Below are positions 42,451 to 53,325 of a stretch of 64,000 nt of DNA, piece by piece. Position numbers and translations under genes: made by a program. Source of the DNA: Nitrobacteraceae bacterium AZCC 2146 (GTDB lineage: Bacteria > Pseudomonadota > Alphaproteobacteria > Rhizobiales > Xanthobacteraceae). The DNA is taken from the NCBI GenBank assembly GCA_036924855.1, contig JBAGRP010000001.1:4526001-4590000 (forward strand), read 5' to 3'. Each line of letters starts with the position of its first letter. Within the stretch, counting starts at the first letter, position 1. The notes under the pieces were generated by a model. It had not been told where the DNA came from, did no database searches, and was given only the letters and a program-made list of their open reading frames with translations.

Positions 42451-43452
42451 TTAAACCGGCAGTCCGTGCTGCTTCGCCAATTCCTTCAACGACACCTGCG
42501 GGCGGGCGCCGATGTGCTGGATCACTTCAGCGGCGGCCAGCGCGCCGAGGCGGCCGGCGTTTTCATGACCGGCGCCGCGCACCATGCCGAACAGGAATCC
42601 GGCGGCGAACAGGTCGCCTGCGCCGGTGGTATCGACGAGCTTGTCGATGGGAAATGCCGGCACTTCGACGACGCCTTCCTTCGACGCCACCATGCAGCCC
42701 TTCTCGCTGCGGGTGACGACGCCAAGCCTGACGTCCTTGCGGAGCTGGCCAAGCGCCGTATCGACGTCCGAGGTCTGGTACAGCGAATGCAGTTCGGACT
42801 CGTTGGCGAAAATCACATCGACCGTGCCGGAGCGCATCAGCTGCAGAAACTCTTCGCGGTAACGATCGACGCAGAACGCGTCCGACAGCGTCAGCGCGAC
42901 CTGACGGTCGGCGTCATGGGCGATCTTGGAGGCCTTCAGGAACGCGTCCTTGGCGTTCTTCGGATCCCACAGATAACCTTCGAGATAGACGATGCTGGAC
43001 GCAGCAATTTGCGCGGGGTCGATATCGTCGGGCATCAGGTCCTGCGCCGCGCCGAGATAGGTGTTCATGGTGCGCTCGCCATCCGGAGTCACCAGAATAT
43101 AGGAACAGCCGGTGGCCGGGCCGGCCGAGGAGGCGCTGGTCTCGAAGGCGACGCCGGCGGCGCGGATGTCGTGGCTGTAGAGCTTGCCGATCTGGTCGTC
43201 CTTGACCTTGCCGACATAGGCGGCGCGGGCACCGAGGCTGGCGATGCCAACGATGGTATTGGCCGCCGAACCGCCAGACATTTCGGTGGCCGGGCCCATC
43301 GCCTTGTAGACCGCCAGCGCGCGGGCCTCATCGATCAGCGCCATGCCGCCCTTGGTCATGCCATGCGAGGCCAGAAAACCTTCGTCGGTCTGCACCAGCA
43401 CGTCGAAAATCGCATTGCCGATTCCGAGCACGTCGTATTTCGCTGAAGTCAT
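42451..43452 (-). CDS. PfkB-family carbohydrate/adenosine kinase
   Basis: The 333-residue protein carries the PfkB pattern: DVLGIGNAIFDVLVQ, GGSAANTIVGIASLG, and near the C-terminus VDTTGAGDLFAAGFLFG, whose Asp is the catalytic base. The sequence resembles the alphaproteobacterial adenosine kinases, which phosphorylate adenosine to AMP; ribokinase-like activity cannot be excluded. I use the ATG at 43452 as the start because upstream residues are not conserved. Confidence 0.86.
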   Translation of the reverse strand: MTSAKYDVLGIGNAIFDVLVQTDEGFLASHGMTKGGMALIDEARALAVYKAMGPATEMSGGSAANTIVGIASLGARAAYVGKVKDDQIGKLYSHDIRAAGVAFETSASSAGPATGCSYILVTPDGERTMNTYLGAAQDLMPDDIDPAQIAASSIVYLEGYLWDPKNAKDAFLKASKIAHDADRQVALTLSDAFCVDRYREEFLQLMRSGTVDVIFANESELHSLYQTSDVDTALGQLRKDVRLGVVTRSEKGCMVASKEGVVEVPAFPIDKLVDTTGAGDLFAAGFLFGMVRGAGHENAGRLGALAAAEVIQHIGARPQVSLKELAKQHGLPV

Positions 43453-43606
43453 TAAGAATATCCCGTTGCGACAATTGCGATGACGCGAAAAATCCGATCC
43501 AACTCGGCTTTCGCGCAAACCGGTTTGACAAGCCGGTTTTGATGGGTGCAGCGACCTATCACGATCGGCCCCGCGTCAGCAAGGACGGCCATTTTACGAT
43601 GGTTCC

Positions 43607-45169
43607 ATGATCCGCTCCATTCTCACGGTCTCCACAGGCACGCTGGCCTCGCGGCTGCTGGGCTTTGCCCGCGACACCTTGGTGGCGGCGCTGCTCGGTG
43701 CTGGCCCGGTGGCGGATGCGTTTCTGGTGGCGTTTCAGCTGGTCAATGTGATCCGGAGGCTGCTCACCGAAGGCGCGCTGAATGCAGCGCTGATCCCGGC
43801 ATGGCTGCGGGTGCGCGCGGCCGACGGACCGGTCGCCGCGGCGGCTTTTGCCGGCCGCGTGCTCGGCACCATCAGCTGCGCGCTTGTCGTCGCGGCATTG
43901 TTGATCGGCATCGCGATGCCGTTGGTGATCGCCTTGCTGGCGCCCGGCTTTATCGGCCACGCCACGTTGCATCTCGCGGTCGATAACGCCCGGCTGATGC
44001 TGCCGTATCTGGCTTTCGCAGGTCCGGTCACCGTAATGATGGGCCTGCTGAACGCGCAGCAGCGCTTTGCACTCACTGCATTCTCACCACTGCTGTTCAA
44101 CATTGCCTTGATCGCCGTGATGGTCGTGTTGCTGCTGTGGCGGCAGGATGCCGCAACGGTCGCGTTGCTGATGGCCACGACCGTCGGCGTCGCCGGACTG
44201 TTACAACTGCTGATTCTCGTGCTGCGTCGTGGTGCTGAAAACTTTGCGACGCCGCTGCGGGTCTCTTTCGACACGGAGATGCGCGGCTTCTTCCGCAAGG
44301 CAATCCCCGGCATGGTCGCCAATTCCGGACCGCAATTGCTTATTGTCGCCGGCGCCATCATCGCCTCGAAGACGCCGTCGGTGGTGTCGTGGCTGTATTT
44401 CGCCAACCGCCTGATCGAATTGCCGCTCGGCATCGTCGGCACCGCGATGGGGACCGTGCTGGTGCCGGAGCTGACCCGCGCCGTGCGCGGCGATGACCGC
44501 GACGCCATCATGCATGCGGAATCGCGCGGGCTTGAGCTTGCGATCGGCCTCGCTTTGCCGGCGACGCTCGGGTTGATGGTGCTGAGCCATCCGATTGTGC
44601 ATTTGCTGTTCGAACATGGCGCGTTCAGCGCGGAAGACACTGCCGCCACCGCCCGCGCGCTGCTGCTGCTGGCGCTCGGCCTGCCCGCTCATGTGCTGGT
44701 GAAGGCCCTGGCGCCGGCATTTTTCGCCCGAGACGACACCATGACGCCACTGACGGCGACGCTGGCCGGCCTTGCAATCGCGGTCGTGGCCGCGCTTCTA
44801 CTCAGCCGCCCGTTCGGCGCCAGCGGCATCGCCGCCGCGATCGCGCTGGCGGCGTGGAGCAGCGCCATCGTGCTGATCGCAAGGGGTGCCGCGACGTTCG
44901 GATTTTCGCTCGACGAGGCCGCCCGCCGACGACTGCCGCGCACCGTTCTGGTGGCGCTGGCGATGGGCGCACTGCTGTGGCTGACCGCGCATCTTGTGCT
45001 GCCTTTGGCGGCGGAGGCACATGGCCTCGCGCGGGCCGCACTGCTCGGCATCCTGATCGCCGGCGGACTTGCGATTTACGCCGTTCTGCTCGCTTTGTTC
45101 GGTGTTCTCAGCTGGGCTGATGCGGCCCGCGCGGTCCGGCAATCCCGCACCCGCGACTTGCGCGCCTAG
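43607..45169 (+). CDS. murJ: Lipid II flippase MurJ
   Basis: The 520-residue membrane protein has about 14 transmembrane helices. It opens ILTVSTGTLASRLLGFARDTL, a MurJ signature with the conserved Arg pair, and has later FANRLIELPLGIVGTAMGTVLVPELTR, the MviN core motif, plus VLVKALAPAFFARDDTMTP. MurJ flips lipid II across the inner membrane for peptidoglycan synthesis. It precedes trpS by 67 bases, an arrangement also seen in related genomes. Confidence 0.93.
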   Translation: MIRSILTVSTGTLASRLLGFARDTLVAALLGAGPVADAFLVAFQLVNVIRRLLTEGALNAALIPAWLRVRAADGPVAAAAFAGRVLGTISCALVVAALLIGIAMPLVIALLAPGFIGHATLHLAVDNARLMLPYLAFAGPVTVMMGLLNAQQRFALTAFSPLLFNIALIAVMVVLLLWRQDAATVALLMATTVGVAGLLQLLILVLRRGAENFATPLRVSFDTEMRGFFRKAIPGMVANSGPQLLIVAGAIIASKTPSVVSWLYFANRLIELPLGIVGTAMGTVLVPELTRAVRGDDRDAIMHAESRGLELAIGLALPATLGLMVLSHPIVHLLFEHGAFSAEDTAATARALLLLALGLPAHVLVKALAPAFFARDDTMTPLTATLAGLAIAVVAALLLSRPFGASGIAAAIALAAWSSAIVLIARGAATFGFSLDEAARRRLPRTVLVALAMGALLWLTAHLVLPLAAEAHGLARAALLGILIAGGLAIYAVLLALFGVLSWADAARAVRQSRTRDLRA

Positions 45170-45236
45170 CACTCGCGTGGCAAGGGACGGCGCATAGCGC
45201 CGAGTCCACATCGGCGCGCATGCGGGAACACAAATT

Positions 45237-46286
45237 ATGGCTTTCACACAGCGGGTTTTTTCTGGCGTCCAGCCGACGGGCAATCTGCACCTCGGCAACT
45301 ATCTCGGCGCCATCGTGAATTTCGTCAAACTGCAGGAGACGCATAACTGCCTGTACTGCGTGGTCGACATGCATGCCATCACCGTGCCGGTGACCGTGTG
45401 GGGAGGCCCGGACGAGCTGCGCCGCAACACCCGCGAAGTCACTGCGGCCTTCATCGCATCAGGCATCGATCCGAAGAAGCAGATCATCTTCAACCAGAGC
45501 CAGGTTTCCGGCCATGCCGAACTGGCCTGGGTGTTCAACTGCGTGGCGCGGCTGGGCTGGCTGAACCGCATGACCCAGTTCAAGGAAAAAGCCGGCAAGG
45601 ACCGCGAGAACGCGTCGATCGGCCTGTACGATTACCCGGTGCTGATGGCGTCGGACATTCTGCTGTATCGCGCGACCCATGTGCCGGTCGGCGAGGACCA
45701 GAAGCAGCATCTCGAGCTGTGCCGCGACATCGCGCAGAAGTTCAACAATGACTTTTCGGAGTCCATCGGAGCCCAAGGTCACGACGGCAGCTATTTCCCG
45801 ATGCCGGAGCCGGTGATCACCGGTCCCGCAACCCGCGTCATGTCGCTGCGCGACGGCACCAAGAAAATGTCAAAGTCGGACGCATCGGACAATTCGCGCA
45901 TCAACCTCACCGACGACGCCGACGCCATCGCGCAGAAGATCCGCAAGGCCAAGACCGACCCGGAGCCGTTGCCGTCGGAAGAAAAGGGCCTCGAGCCACG
46001 CCCGGAGGCTGACAACCTGGTCGGCATCTATGCCGCGCTGTCGGGCCGGCCGAAGGCCGACATTCTCAGCGAATTCGGTGGCGCGCAGTTCTCCGGCTTC
46101 AAGTCGAGCCTGGTCGATCTGGCGGTGGAAAAACTGTCGCCGATCGCCGCGGAGATGAAGCGGCTGGCTGGTGACCAAGCCTATGTCGATCAGGTTCTGA
46201 TCGACGGCGGCGACCGCGCCCGCGCCATTGCCGCCGAAACCATGAATGCCGTGAAGGACATCGTCGGCTTCATCCACAAGCGCTGA
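45237..46286 (+). CDS. trpS: Tryptophanyl-tRNA synthetase
   Basis: The 349 residues match bacterial Trp[21 protein letters not shown] (HIGH-like motif), [28 protein letters not shown], and [20 protein letters not shown] (KMSKS loop). It charges tRNA-Trp. It lies downstream of murJ and is most likely cotranscribed. Confidence 0.95.
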   Translation: MAFTQRVFSGVQPTGNLHLGNYLGAIVNFVKLQETHNCLYCVVDMHAITVPVTVWGGPDELRRNTREVTAAFIASGIDPKKQIIFNQSQVSGHAELAWVFNCVARLGWLNRMTQFKEKAGKDRENASIGLYDYPVLMASDILLYRATHVPVGEDQKQHLELCRDIAQKFNNDFSESIGAQGHDGSYFPMPEPVITGPATRVMSLRDGTKKMSKSDASDNSRINLTDDADAIAQKIRKAKTDPEPLPSEEKGLEPRPEADNLVGIYAALSGRPKADILSEFGGAQFSGFKSSLVDLAVEKLSPIAAEMKRLAGDQAYVDQVLIDGGDRARAIAAETMNAVKDIVGFIHKR

Positions 46287-46462
46287 ATTTACCGGCGGAT
46301 TCCTTCTCTCCGCCACAATCGACGCGGCGCTGAACGCGCCGTGCGTCACGCTTGTCGAGCGCGGCTGCGCCGTGGCAGCATGACGCCATTGAAGGCGCAT
46401 GACGTTATCGCCAAACCGCTCACATTTTGGCGCGCCATGCGTGCGCCAGCATCGGAACATGC

Positions 46463-46957
46463 ATGAGCACCCAGCGACGAAGTTATGAGACCGGTCACAA
46501 GCCGAAATGCCTGGTCGTGGTCGACGACACCGAGGAGTGGGACCGCGCGGTGTATTACGCCAGCCGCTGGGCCGTCCGAGTCGGCGGCGGCGTGGTGATG
46601 CTCCGCGTGATCGAAACCGAGGACCGCAACCAGCAATGGCTGGGCGTCGCCGACATCATGCGCGCCGAAGCCGAGGAAGGCGCCAATGCCGCGCTCGACC
46701 GCGCCTCCGGCCGCGCCAACGGCATCGCCGCCATCACCCCGGAGAGGGTGATCCGCGAGGGCGACCCCACCGAGCAGATTCTCGACGTCATCGACAAGGA
46801 CGTCGACATTTCCATGCTGGTGCTGGCGGCGTCAGCCGGTCCGGAAGGCCCCGGCCCGATCATCGCCATGATGGCCAAGCTGGTCGGCTCGTTCCCGATT
46901 CCCGTCACCATCGTCCCCGGCAGCCTCACCGACGCGAACCTCGACGCGCTGTCGTAG
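46463..46957 (+). CDS. Universal stress protein (UspA family)
   Basis: The 164-residue protein (start MSTQRRSYE at 46463) begins with the alpha/beta strand KCLVVVDDTEEWDRAVYYASRWA and ends with MLVLAASAGPEGPGPIIAMMAKLVGSFPIPVTIVPG, a UspA-type nucleotide-binding fold. The typical G-2X-G-9X-G(S/T) ATP motif is not complete, so it may not bind ATP. The role is stress survival; its ligand is unknown. Confidence 0.82.
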   Translation: MSTQRRSYETGHKPKCLVVVDDTEEWDRAVYYASRWAVRVGGGVVMLRVIETEDRNQQWLGVADIMRAEAEEGANAALDRASGRANGIAAITPERVIREGDPTEQILDVIDKDVDISMLVLAASAGPEGPGPIIAMMAKLVGSFPIPVTIVPGSLTDANLDALS

Positions 46958-46974
46958 GTTCCCTGCCATTCCTT

Positions 46975-47051
46975 CCCTGTCATTCCGGGATGCGCCCTTC
47001 GCGCTAACGGCGCTGAGGGCGCAGACCCTGCTCCCACCCCGGAATGACGGG
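46975..47051. repeat. Intergenic palindrome (GTCATTCCGG type)
   Basis: CCTGTCATTCCGG on the left and CCGGAATGACGGG on the right form the outer stem. TGCGCCCT and AGGGCGCA inside form a second stem. It is of the same general class as the repeat at 42345-42428 but with a different outer sequence. It lies between the stress protein and nfu-type genes. Confidence 0.6.
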
Positions 47052-47140
47052 CAAATGGGCACTTGATCGTGCGTTTGGCGTCGCCATCTGCTAGAGGACA
47101 CCCACGCGCCGGCCTTGAACCGGCGACGCAGGAGAGACCG

Positions 47141-47710
47141 ATGTTCATCCAGACCGAAGCCACCCCCAATCCCGCCACTTTGAAATTCATTCCCGGCCGT
47201 GACGTGCTCGACAGCGGCACCATGGAATTCACCAGCCGCGAAGCCGCGGCGCGCTCGCCGCTGGCCGAAAAGCTGTTCGACGTGGCCGGCGTCACCAGCG
47301 TGTTCTACGGCTCCGACTTCGTCACCGTGACCAAGGACGACAGCGACTGGCAGCACCTGAAGCCGGCGATTCTCGGCGCGATCATGGAGCACTACATGTC
47401 CGGCGCGCCGCTGATGGCCGACGGCAGCGTTGCTGGCGATCAGGTCTCCGACGAGGACGACGAGTTCTTTAACGAGGCCGACGCCGAAACGGTCGAGACC
47501 ATCAAGGACCTGATCGAAACCAGGGTCCGTCCGGCAGTCGCCAATGATGGCGGCGATATCACCTTCCGCGGCTTCAAGGACGGCATCGTCTATCTCAACA
47601 TGAAGGGCTCCTGCGCCGGCTGCCCGTCATCGACCGCAACGCTTCAGCACGGCATCCAGAACCTGCTGAAGCATTTTGTGCCGGAAGTGGTCGAAGTCCG
47701 CCCGATCTAA
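47141..47710 (+). CDS. NifU-family Fe-S scaffold protein (Nfu type)
   Basis: The 189-residue protein has the N-terminal Nfu domain (MFIQTEATPNPATLKFIPG, VAGVTSVFYGSDFVTVTK) and a C-terminal NifU domain with DLIETRVRPAVANDGGDI and the Fe-S-binding CxxC in MKGSCAGCPSSTATL. It delivers Fe-S clusters to client proteins. The start at 47141 follows GCAGGAGAG by 6 bases. It lies alone between the stress gene and tsaB. Confidence 0.9.
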   Translation: MFIQTEATPNPATLKFIPGRDVLDSGTMEFTSREAAARSPLAEKLFDVAGVTSVFYGSDFVTVTKDDSDWQHLKPAILGAIMEHYMSGAPLMADGSVAGDQVSDEDDEFFNEADAETVETIKDLIETRVRPAVANDGGDITFRGFKDGIVYLNMKGSCAGCPSSTATLQHGIQNLLKHFVPEVVEVRPI

Positions 47711-47809
47711 AACGATACTGTAGGCGAGTGGCCACGGCGGAAGGGCGCCGTCGCCGGTCATGGAAAGTTGCGCGCTGGCTTCGCCGCTTGCAGCTGATAT
47801 AATCCGCCG

Positions 47810-48502
47810 ATGCTCATCCTCGCCATTGATACCGCCCTCGATGCCTGCGCTGCCGGCGTGCTGGACACCCGCACCAGCAAACTGGTTGCGCATGAGTCCC
47901 TCCCGATGAAGCGCGGCCACGCCGAGGCGCTGATGCCGCTGATCGCTGGTGTCATCAAGGCATCCGGCATCGGCTTCGCCGATCTCGACCGCATCGCGGT
48001 GACCACCGGCCCCGGCAGCTTTACCGGACTGCGCGTCGGCCTCTCCGCCGCGCGCGGAATCGGGCTGGCATCCGGCAAGCCGGTCGTCGGCATCACCACG
48101 CTCACCGCCTATGCCGCACCGGTGGTGAGCGAGAACGGCGAATATCCCATCATTTCCGCGATCGATGCGCGGCACGATCATGTGTATTTCCAGGTGGTGA
48201 GCGGCGACGGCACGTCCCTCGTGCGGCCCCGCGTCGCGCCTATCGAAGAGGCGCTGCAGGCGGCGCAGTTCGGCGCGCCACATCTGGTCGGCAACGCCGC
48301 CGGCATTCTCGCCGCGCGCTGGCCGGCCGATGCCCCCAAGCCGGTGCGGATCGATGCACAGCCGGCGCCCGACATCACCTGGATCGGCTGGCTCGGCGCC
48401 GCCGTCAATCCGCAGACCGCGCTGGCGCGCCCCTATTATCTGCGCGCGCCCGACGCCAAGCCGCAGGTCAGTCCGCTGCAGCAGGCGCAGCCTACGCCAT
48501 GA
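47810..48502 (+). CDS. tsaB: tRNA threonylcarbamoyladenosine biosynthesis protein TsaB
   Basis: The 230-residue protein begins LILAIDTALDACAAGVLD and has VTTGPGSFTGLRVGLSAARGIGLA, the core of the TsaB/YeaZ family. It partners TsaD in making t6A37 of tRNA. The stop overlaps the rimI start by four bases (ATGA), so the two are cotranslated. The short C-terminal tail (AKPQVSPLQQA) is normal for the group. Confidence 0.93.
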   Translation: MLILAIDTALDACAAGVLDTRTSKLVAHESLPMKRGHAEALMPLIAGVIKASGIGFADLDRIAVTTGPGSFTGLRVGLSAARGIGLASGKPVVGITTLTAYAAPVVSENGEYPIISAIDARHDHVYFQVVSGDGTSLVRPRVAPIEEALQAAQFGAPHLVGNAAGILAARWPADAPKPVRIDAQPAPDITWIGWLGAAVNPQTALARPYYLRAPDAKPQVSPLQQAQPTP

Positions 48503-48984
48503 TCGCGTGGTGGTCTCGCTTGTTCGGTGGCGGCACGCCCGTCGTCGAACCCGCCGCGCTGCGCGATGCCCATCGGCTGGCGCAATTGCACGCCGCCTCG
48601 TTTCATCGCGGCTGGGGCGACGGCGAATTCGAGCAGATGCTGCGCGAACGCAACACGCTGGTGCATCGGTTGCGCATGGGCCGAACCGTGATCGGCTTCG
48701 CGGTGTCGCGGATTGCCGCGGACGAGGCGGAAATTCTCTCGATCGCGGTGGCGCCCAGCCATCGCAGCCGCGGGCTGTCGCGCGACCTGTTTTTGACCCA
48801 TCTCGGCCATCTCGCCGGCCGCGGTGTCCGCACCGTGTTCCTCGAAGTCGAGGAAAACAATCAACCGGCACGGCGGCTCTACGAACGCACCGGATTCGCC
48901 GTCGCCGGGCGCCGGGAACGCTATTACAAGGAAGCCGGTGGCGTGGAATTGAATGCGCTGGTAATGCGGCGCGACTTGTCCTGA
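48499..48984 (+). CDS. rimI: GNAT acetyltransferase RimI-like
   Basis: The 161 residues have the GNAT core: VIGFAVSRIAADEAEILSIAVAPSHRSRGLSRDLF (acetyl-CoA site R-x-x-G-x-x) and VFLEVEENNQPARRLYERTGFAV. In the tsaB-rimI context it is the RimI homologue that acetylates the N-terminus of ribosomal protein S18, but other substrates are possible. It overlaps tsaB by four bases and precedes the fur-family gene by 44 bases. Confidence 0.88.
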   Translation: MIAWWSRLFGGGTPVVEPAALRDAHRLAQLHAASFHRGWGDGEFEQMLRERNTLVHRLRMGRTVIGFAVSRIAADEAEILSIAVAPSHRSRGLSRDLFLTHLGHLAGRGVRTVFLEVEENNQPARRLYERTGFAVAGRRERYYKEAGGVELNALVMRRDLS

Positions 48985-49028
48985 CGCACGCGCGGTGGCA
49001 AAAGGGGCGTCACTAGGGAAGCTCACCC

Positions 49029-49484
49029 ATGACCGCATTGAAATCATCGCCTGCGCTCAAGGCCACCGGAATCGAGGCGCGTTGCGCCGCGACCGGCATG
49101 CGCATGACCGAGCAGCGACGCGTCATCGCGCGGGTGCTGGCCGACGCGCTGGATCATCCCGATGTCGAGGAACTGTATCGCCGCTGCATTGCGGTGGATG
49201 ACAAGATCTCGATCTCGACGGTGTATCGTACCGTGAAACTGTTCGAGGATGCCGGCATCATCGAGCGGCACGATTTTCGCGAAGGCCGCGCCCGCTATGA
49301 GCAGATGCGCGACAGCCATCACGACCACCTGATCAACCTGCGCGACGGCACCGTGATCGAATTCACTTCCGAGGAAATCGAGAAGCTGCAGGCCGAAGTC
49401 GCGGCAAAGCTCGGCTACAAACTGGTCGATCACCGGCTGGAACTGTATTGCGTGCCGCTCGACGACGATAAATCCGGCAAGTGA
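49029..49484 (+). CDS. Fur-family metal-responsive repressor
   Basis: The 151 residues comprise a winged helix (TEQRRVIARVLADALDHPDVEELYRRC, ISISTVYRTVKLFEDAGII) and a metal-binding domain (YEQMRDSHHDHLINLRDGTVIEF). The usual CxxC structural-zinc pair is missing, as in alphaproteobacterial Fur/Mur proteins, which respond to Mn or Fe. GGGAAG precedes the ATG by 9 bases. It overlaps the HAD gene by 4 bases (GTGA). Confidence 0.9.
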   Translation: MTALKSSPALKATGIEARCAATGMRMTEQRRVIARVLADALDHPDVEELYRRCIAVDDKISISTVYRTVKLFEDAGIIERHDFREGRARYEQMRDSHHDHLINLRDGTVIEFTSEEIEKLQAEVAAKLGYKLVDHRLELYCVPLDDDKSGK

Positions 49485-50185
49485 CTTCAGACCTCTTGAG
49501 TTTCGACCTTGTCATTTTCGACTGCGACGGCGTGCTGGTCGACAGCGAGGCGCTGGCATGCGTGGTCCATGCCGACGTGCTGACGCAGCACGGCTACGCG
49601 ATCACGGCCGAGCAGGTGCATGATCGTTTCCTCGGCCGTTCGGCACGCGAGGCGAGGTTCGAGGTCGAGACCGAACTCGGCCGCGCCTTGCCCGACGCCT
49701 ATACCGCGCAATTGAAGGCCACGATCGACCGCGTGTTTGGCGAGTCGCTGCAGCCCGTTCCGCACATCGCAGAGACGCTGGCGAGATTGTCCCAGCGCAT
49801 CTGCGTGGCATCCTCCGGCACGCCGACGCGGATTCGCAGCAGCCTCGGCACCACCGGGTTGCTCGACCGCTTTGCGCCGCATCTCTTTTCGGCGATGCAG
49901 GTCGACCGCGGCAAGCCGGCGCCGGACCTGTTCTTGTTCGCCGCGGCCGAAATGGGAGTACCGCCGGCGCGCTGCGTGGTGATCGAGGACAGCATTCCCG
50001 GCGTGACCGCCGCCCATGCCGCAGGCATGGCCGTGCTAGGCTTCCACGGCGGCAGCCATTGCCGACCGGCCACCGCCGAAGCCCTCCGCGTTGCCGGCGC
50101 CAATGTAGTATTCGACGATATGCGGCAATTGCCGGGCCTGATCGGCCAGATCGCCCGCCACCCGGGGGCGGCTAGCCTCACCTAA
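49481..50185 (+). CDS. HAD-superfamily phosphatase (phosphoglycolate/beta-phosphoglucomutase-like)
   Basis: The 234 residues have the HAD motifs: FDLVIFDCDGVLVDSEAL (nucleophile Asp, motif I), RICVASSGTPTRIRSSL (motif II), KPAPDLFLFAAAEMG (Lys, motif III) and VVIEDSIPGVTAAHAAG (motif IV). It begins with GTG at 49481, overlapping the Fur gene. The type with a helical cap (class C1) fits phosphoglycolate-phosphatase-like enzymes. The substrate is not determined. Confidence 0.88.
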   Translation: MTSDLLSFDLVIFDCDGVLVDSEALACVVHADVLTQHGYAITAEQVHDRFLGRSAREARFEVETELGRALPDAYTAQLKATIDRVFGESLQPVPHIAETLARLSQRICVASSGTPTRIRSSLGTTGLLDRFAPHLFSAMQVDRGKPAPDLFLFAAAEMGVPPARCVVIEDSIPGVTAAHAAGMAVLGFHGGSHCRPATAEALRVAGANVVFDDMRQLPGLIGQIARHPGAASLT

Positions 50186-50291
50186 GCCTTTGCGATAACT
50201 CATATTTGCCAAGGATACTGGATTTCCCGGGCGTTAGCCTATAATTGAGCCCTGCGCAGCAAGGGCTGCTCTACCCGAACATTCAGGTTCC

Positions 50292-51692
<1,401 letters not shown>

Positions 51693-51696
51693 ATTC

Positions 51697-52746
51697 TTGG
51701 CCAAAAGCGCATCGGATTCGCCTTCGCTCGCTGCCCGCAAACTTGACGCCCCCGTACAGCCCGAGACGCAGGTCGTCATCGATTTCGACGACAACCGTGC
51801 CGCCTCCTCGCTGGTCGGCCCCTACGGCCAGAACCTCGCTCTGGTGGAACGCCGGCTCAACGTCGTGGTGGATTCCCGCGGCAACCACATCACCCTGACC
51901 GGAACGCGCGACGCCTGCGATGCGGCGCGCCGCGTGCTCGAGACCCTCTACGCGCAGGCGGTGCAGGGTCACGATCTCGCCCCCGGCGACGTCGAAGGCG
52001 CGATTCGCGCCACGCTGGCGCAGGGTTCGCTGTTTCCCTTCGACCCCAAAGCGGCGAAAGCCTCGACCTTCGAGGCGATCAATCTGCGCAAGCGTCCGGT
52101 GCGCGCCCGTACCGCGGCGCAGGATACCTACATCCAGGCGCTGAAGAGCCATGAACTGGTGTTCGGCGTCGGCCCCGCCGGCACCGGCAAGACCTGGCTC
52201 GCGGTGGCACAGGCCGCGCAGCTGTTCGAGCGCAAGGAAGTCGATCGCATCATCCTGTCGCGCCCGGCGGTGGAAGCCGGCGAACGACTCGGCTTCCTGC
52301 CCGGCGATCTCCGCGAGAAGGTCGATCCCTATCTGCGCCCGATCTATGACGCGCTGTACGACCTGATGGATTCGCGCATCGTCGAACGCGCGCTGCAGAC
52401 CGGCGAAATCGAGATCGCGCCGCTCGCCTTCATGCGCGGCCGCACGCTCACCAACGCCGCAATCATTCTCGACGAGGCGCAGAACACCACCTCGATGCAG
52501 ATGAAGATGTTTCTGACGCGGCTCGGCGAAAACAGCCGCATGATCATCACCGGCGATCCCTCTCAGGTCGATCTGCCGCCCGGCCAGACCTCGGGCCTCG
52601 CAGAAGCCGTACGCCTGCTCGACGGCGTGCAGGGCATCGCGCAGGTCAAATTCACCGCGGAAGACGTGATCCGACATGAACTGGTGGCGCGGATCGTCGC
52701 TGCCTATGAGGGATTGCCGCAGAAGCCGGCGACCGCAAAATCTTGA
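51697..52746 (+). CDS. phoH: PhoH-family ATPase
   Basis: The 349 residues include a KH-like N-terminal region (YGQNLALVERRLNVVVDSRGNHITLTGTRDA) and an ATPase core with Walker A GPAGTGKTWLAVAQA and Walker B-like NAAIILDEAQNTTSMQMKMFLTRLG. It likely acts in RNA metabolism together with YbeY, as the neighbouring genes suggest. The start is TTG at 51697, just after the miaB stop. It is followed without a gap by ybeY. Confidence 0.93.
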   Translation: MAKSASDSPSLAARKLDAPVQPETQVVIDFDDNRAASSLVGPYGQNLALVERRLNVVVDSRGNHITLTGTRDACDAARRVLETLYAQAVQGHDLAPGDVEGAIRATLAQGSLFPFDPKAAKASTFEAINLRKRPVRARTAAQDTYIQALKSHELVFGVGPAGTGKTWLAVAQAAQLFERKEVDRIILSRPAVEAGERLGFLPGDLREKVDPYLRPIYDALYDLMDSRIVERALQTGEIEIAPLAFMRGRTLTNAAIILDEAQNTTSMQMKMFLTRLGENSRMIITGDPSQVDLPPGQTSGLAEAVRLLDGVQGIAQVKFTAEDVIRHELVARIVAAYEGLPQKPATAKS

Positions 52747-52811
52747 TGCACACACCTCACGCTGATGGCGAACCCGACACCGGGTTCGCCATCGAAAGAA
52801 GCTCTCGACCG

Positions 52812-53324
52812 ATGACGACGCATTCACTTCCCGCGACAGAGGTTCTCATTGTCGCCGACTGCTGGAACGCTGAGGCCGATGCCGAAGCGGTGGTCTTCCG
52901 CGCGATCGAAACAGCCGCCGCCATGGTCGATGCCGACACCGGCGATGCCGAACTGGCCGTGATGCTGACCGACGACGCCGGCATCCGCACCCTGAACCGG
53001 AACTGGCGCGGCATCGACAAGGCCACCAACGTGCTGTCGTTTCCGGCGCTGCAGCCGCCAGAGGGTGCGCAGGAGCCCGACGACGCGCCGCGCATGCTTG
53101 GCGACATCGCCATCGCCTATGAGACAACGCGACGCGAGGCTGACGAGGAAGAGAAGACGTTCGCCAATCATCTCAGCCATCTGGCCGTGCACGGTTTTCT
53201 GCATCTGGTCGGCTACGACCACGAGAAGGACGGCGAGGCTGAAGCGATGGAAGCGCTGGAGCGCGAAATTCTGGCGCAACTCGGCATCGCCGATCCCTAT
53301 GCGGATCAGGACCGGGTGACCTGA
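52812..53324 (+). CDS. ybeY: Endoribonuclease / rRNA maturation factor YbeY
   Basis: The protein carries the YbeY zinc signature HLAVHGFLHLVGYDH (three His) and TNVLSFPALQPPE plus MLGDIAIAYETTRREA. It helps process 16S rRNA 3' ends and ribosome quality control. The start is uncertain: I take the ATG at 52812, but an ATG at 52746 would overlap phoH and add 22 residues, which look non-conserved. The next gene starts one base after the stop. Confidence 0.92.
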   Translation: MTTHSLPATEVLIVADCWNAEADAEAVVFRAIETAAAMVDADTGDAELAVMLTDDAGIRTLNRNWRGIDKATNVLSFPALQPPEGAQEPDDAPRMLGDIAIAYETTRREADEEEKTFANHLSHLAVHGFLHLVGYDHEKDGEAEAMEALEREILAQLGIADPYADQDRVT

Positions 53325-53325
53325 G

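Noticed and set aside
42433..43446. Long plus-strand frame opposite the PfkB kinase
   Set aside because: Antisense of a gene with clear kinase motifs.
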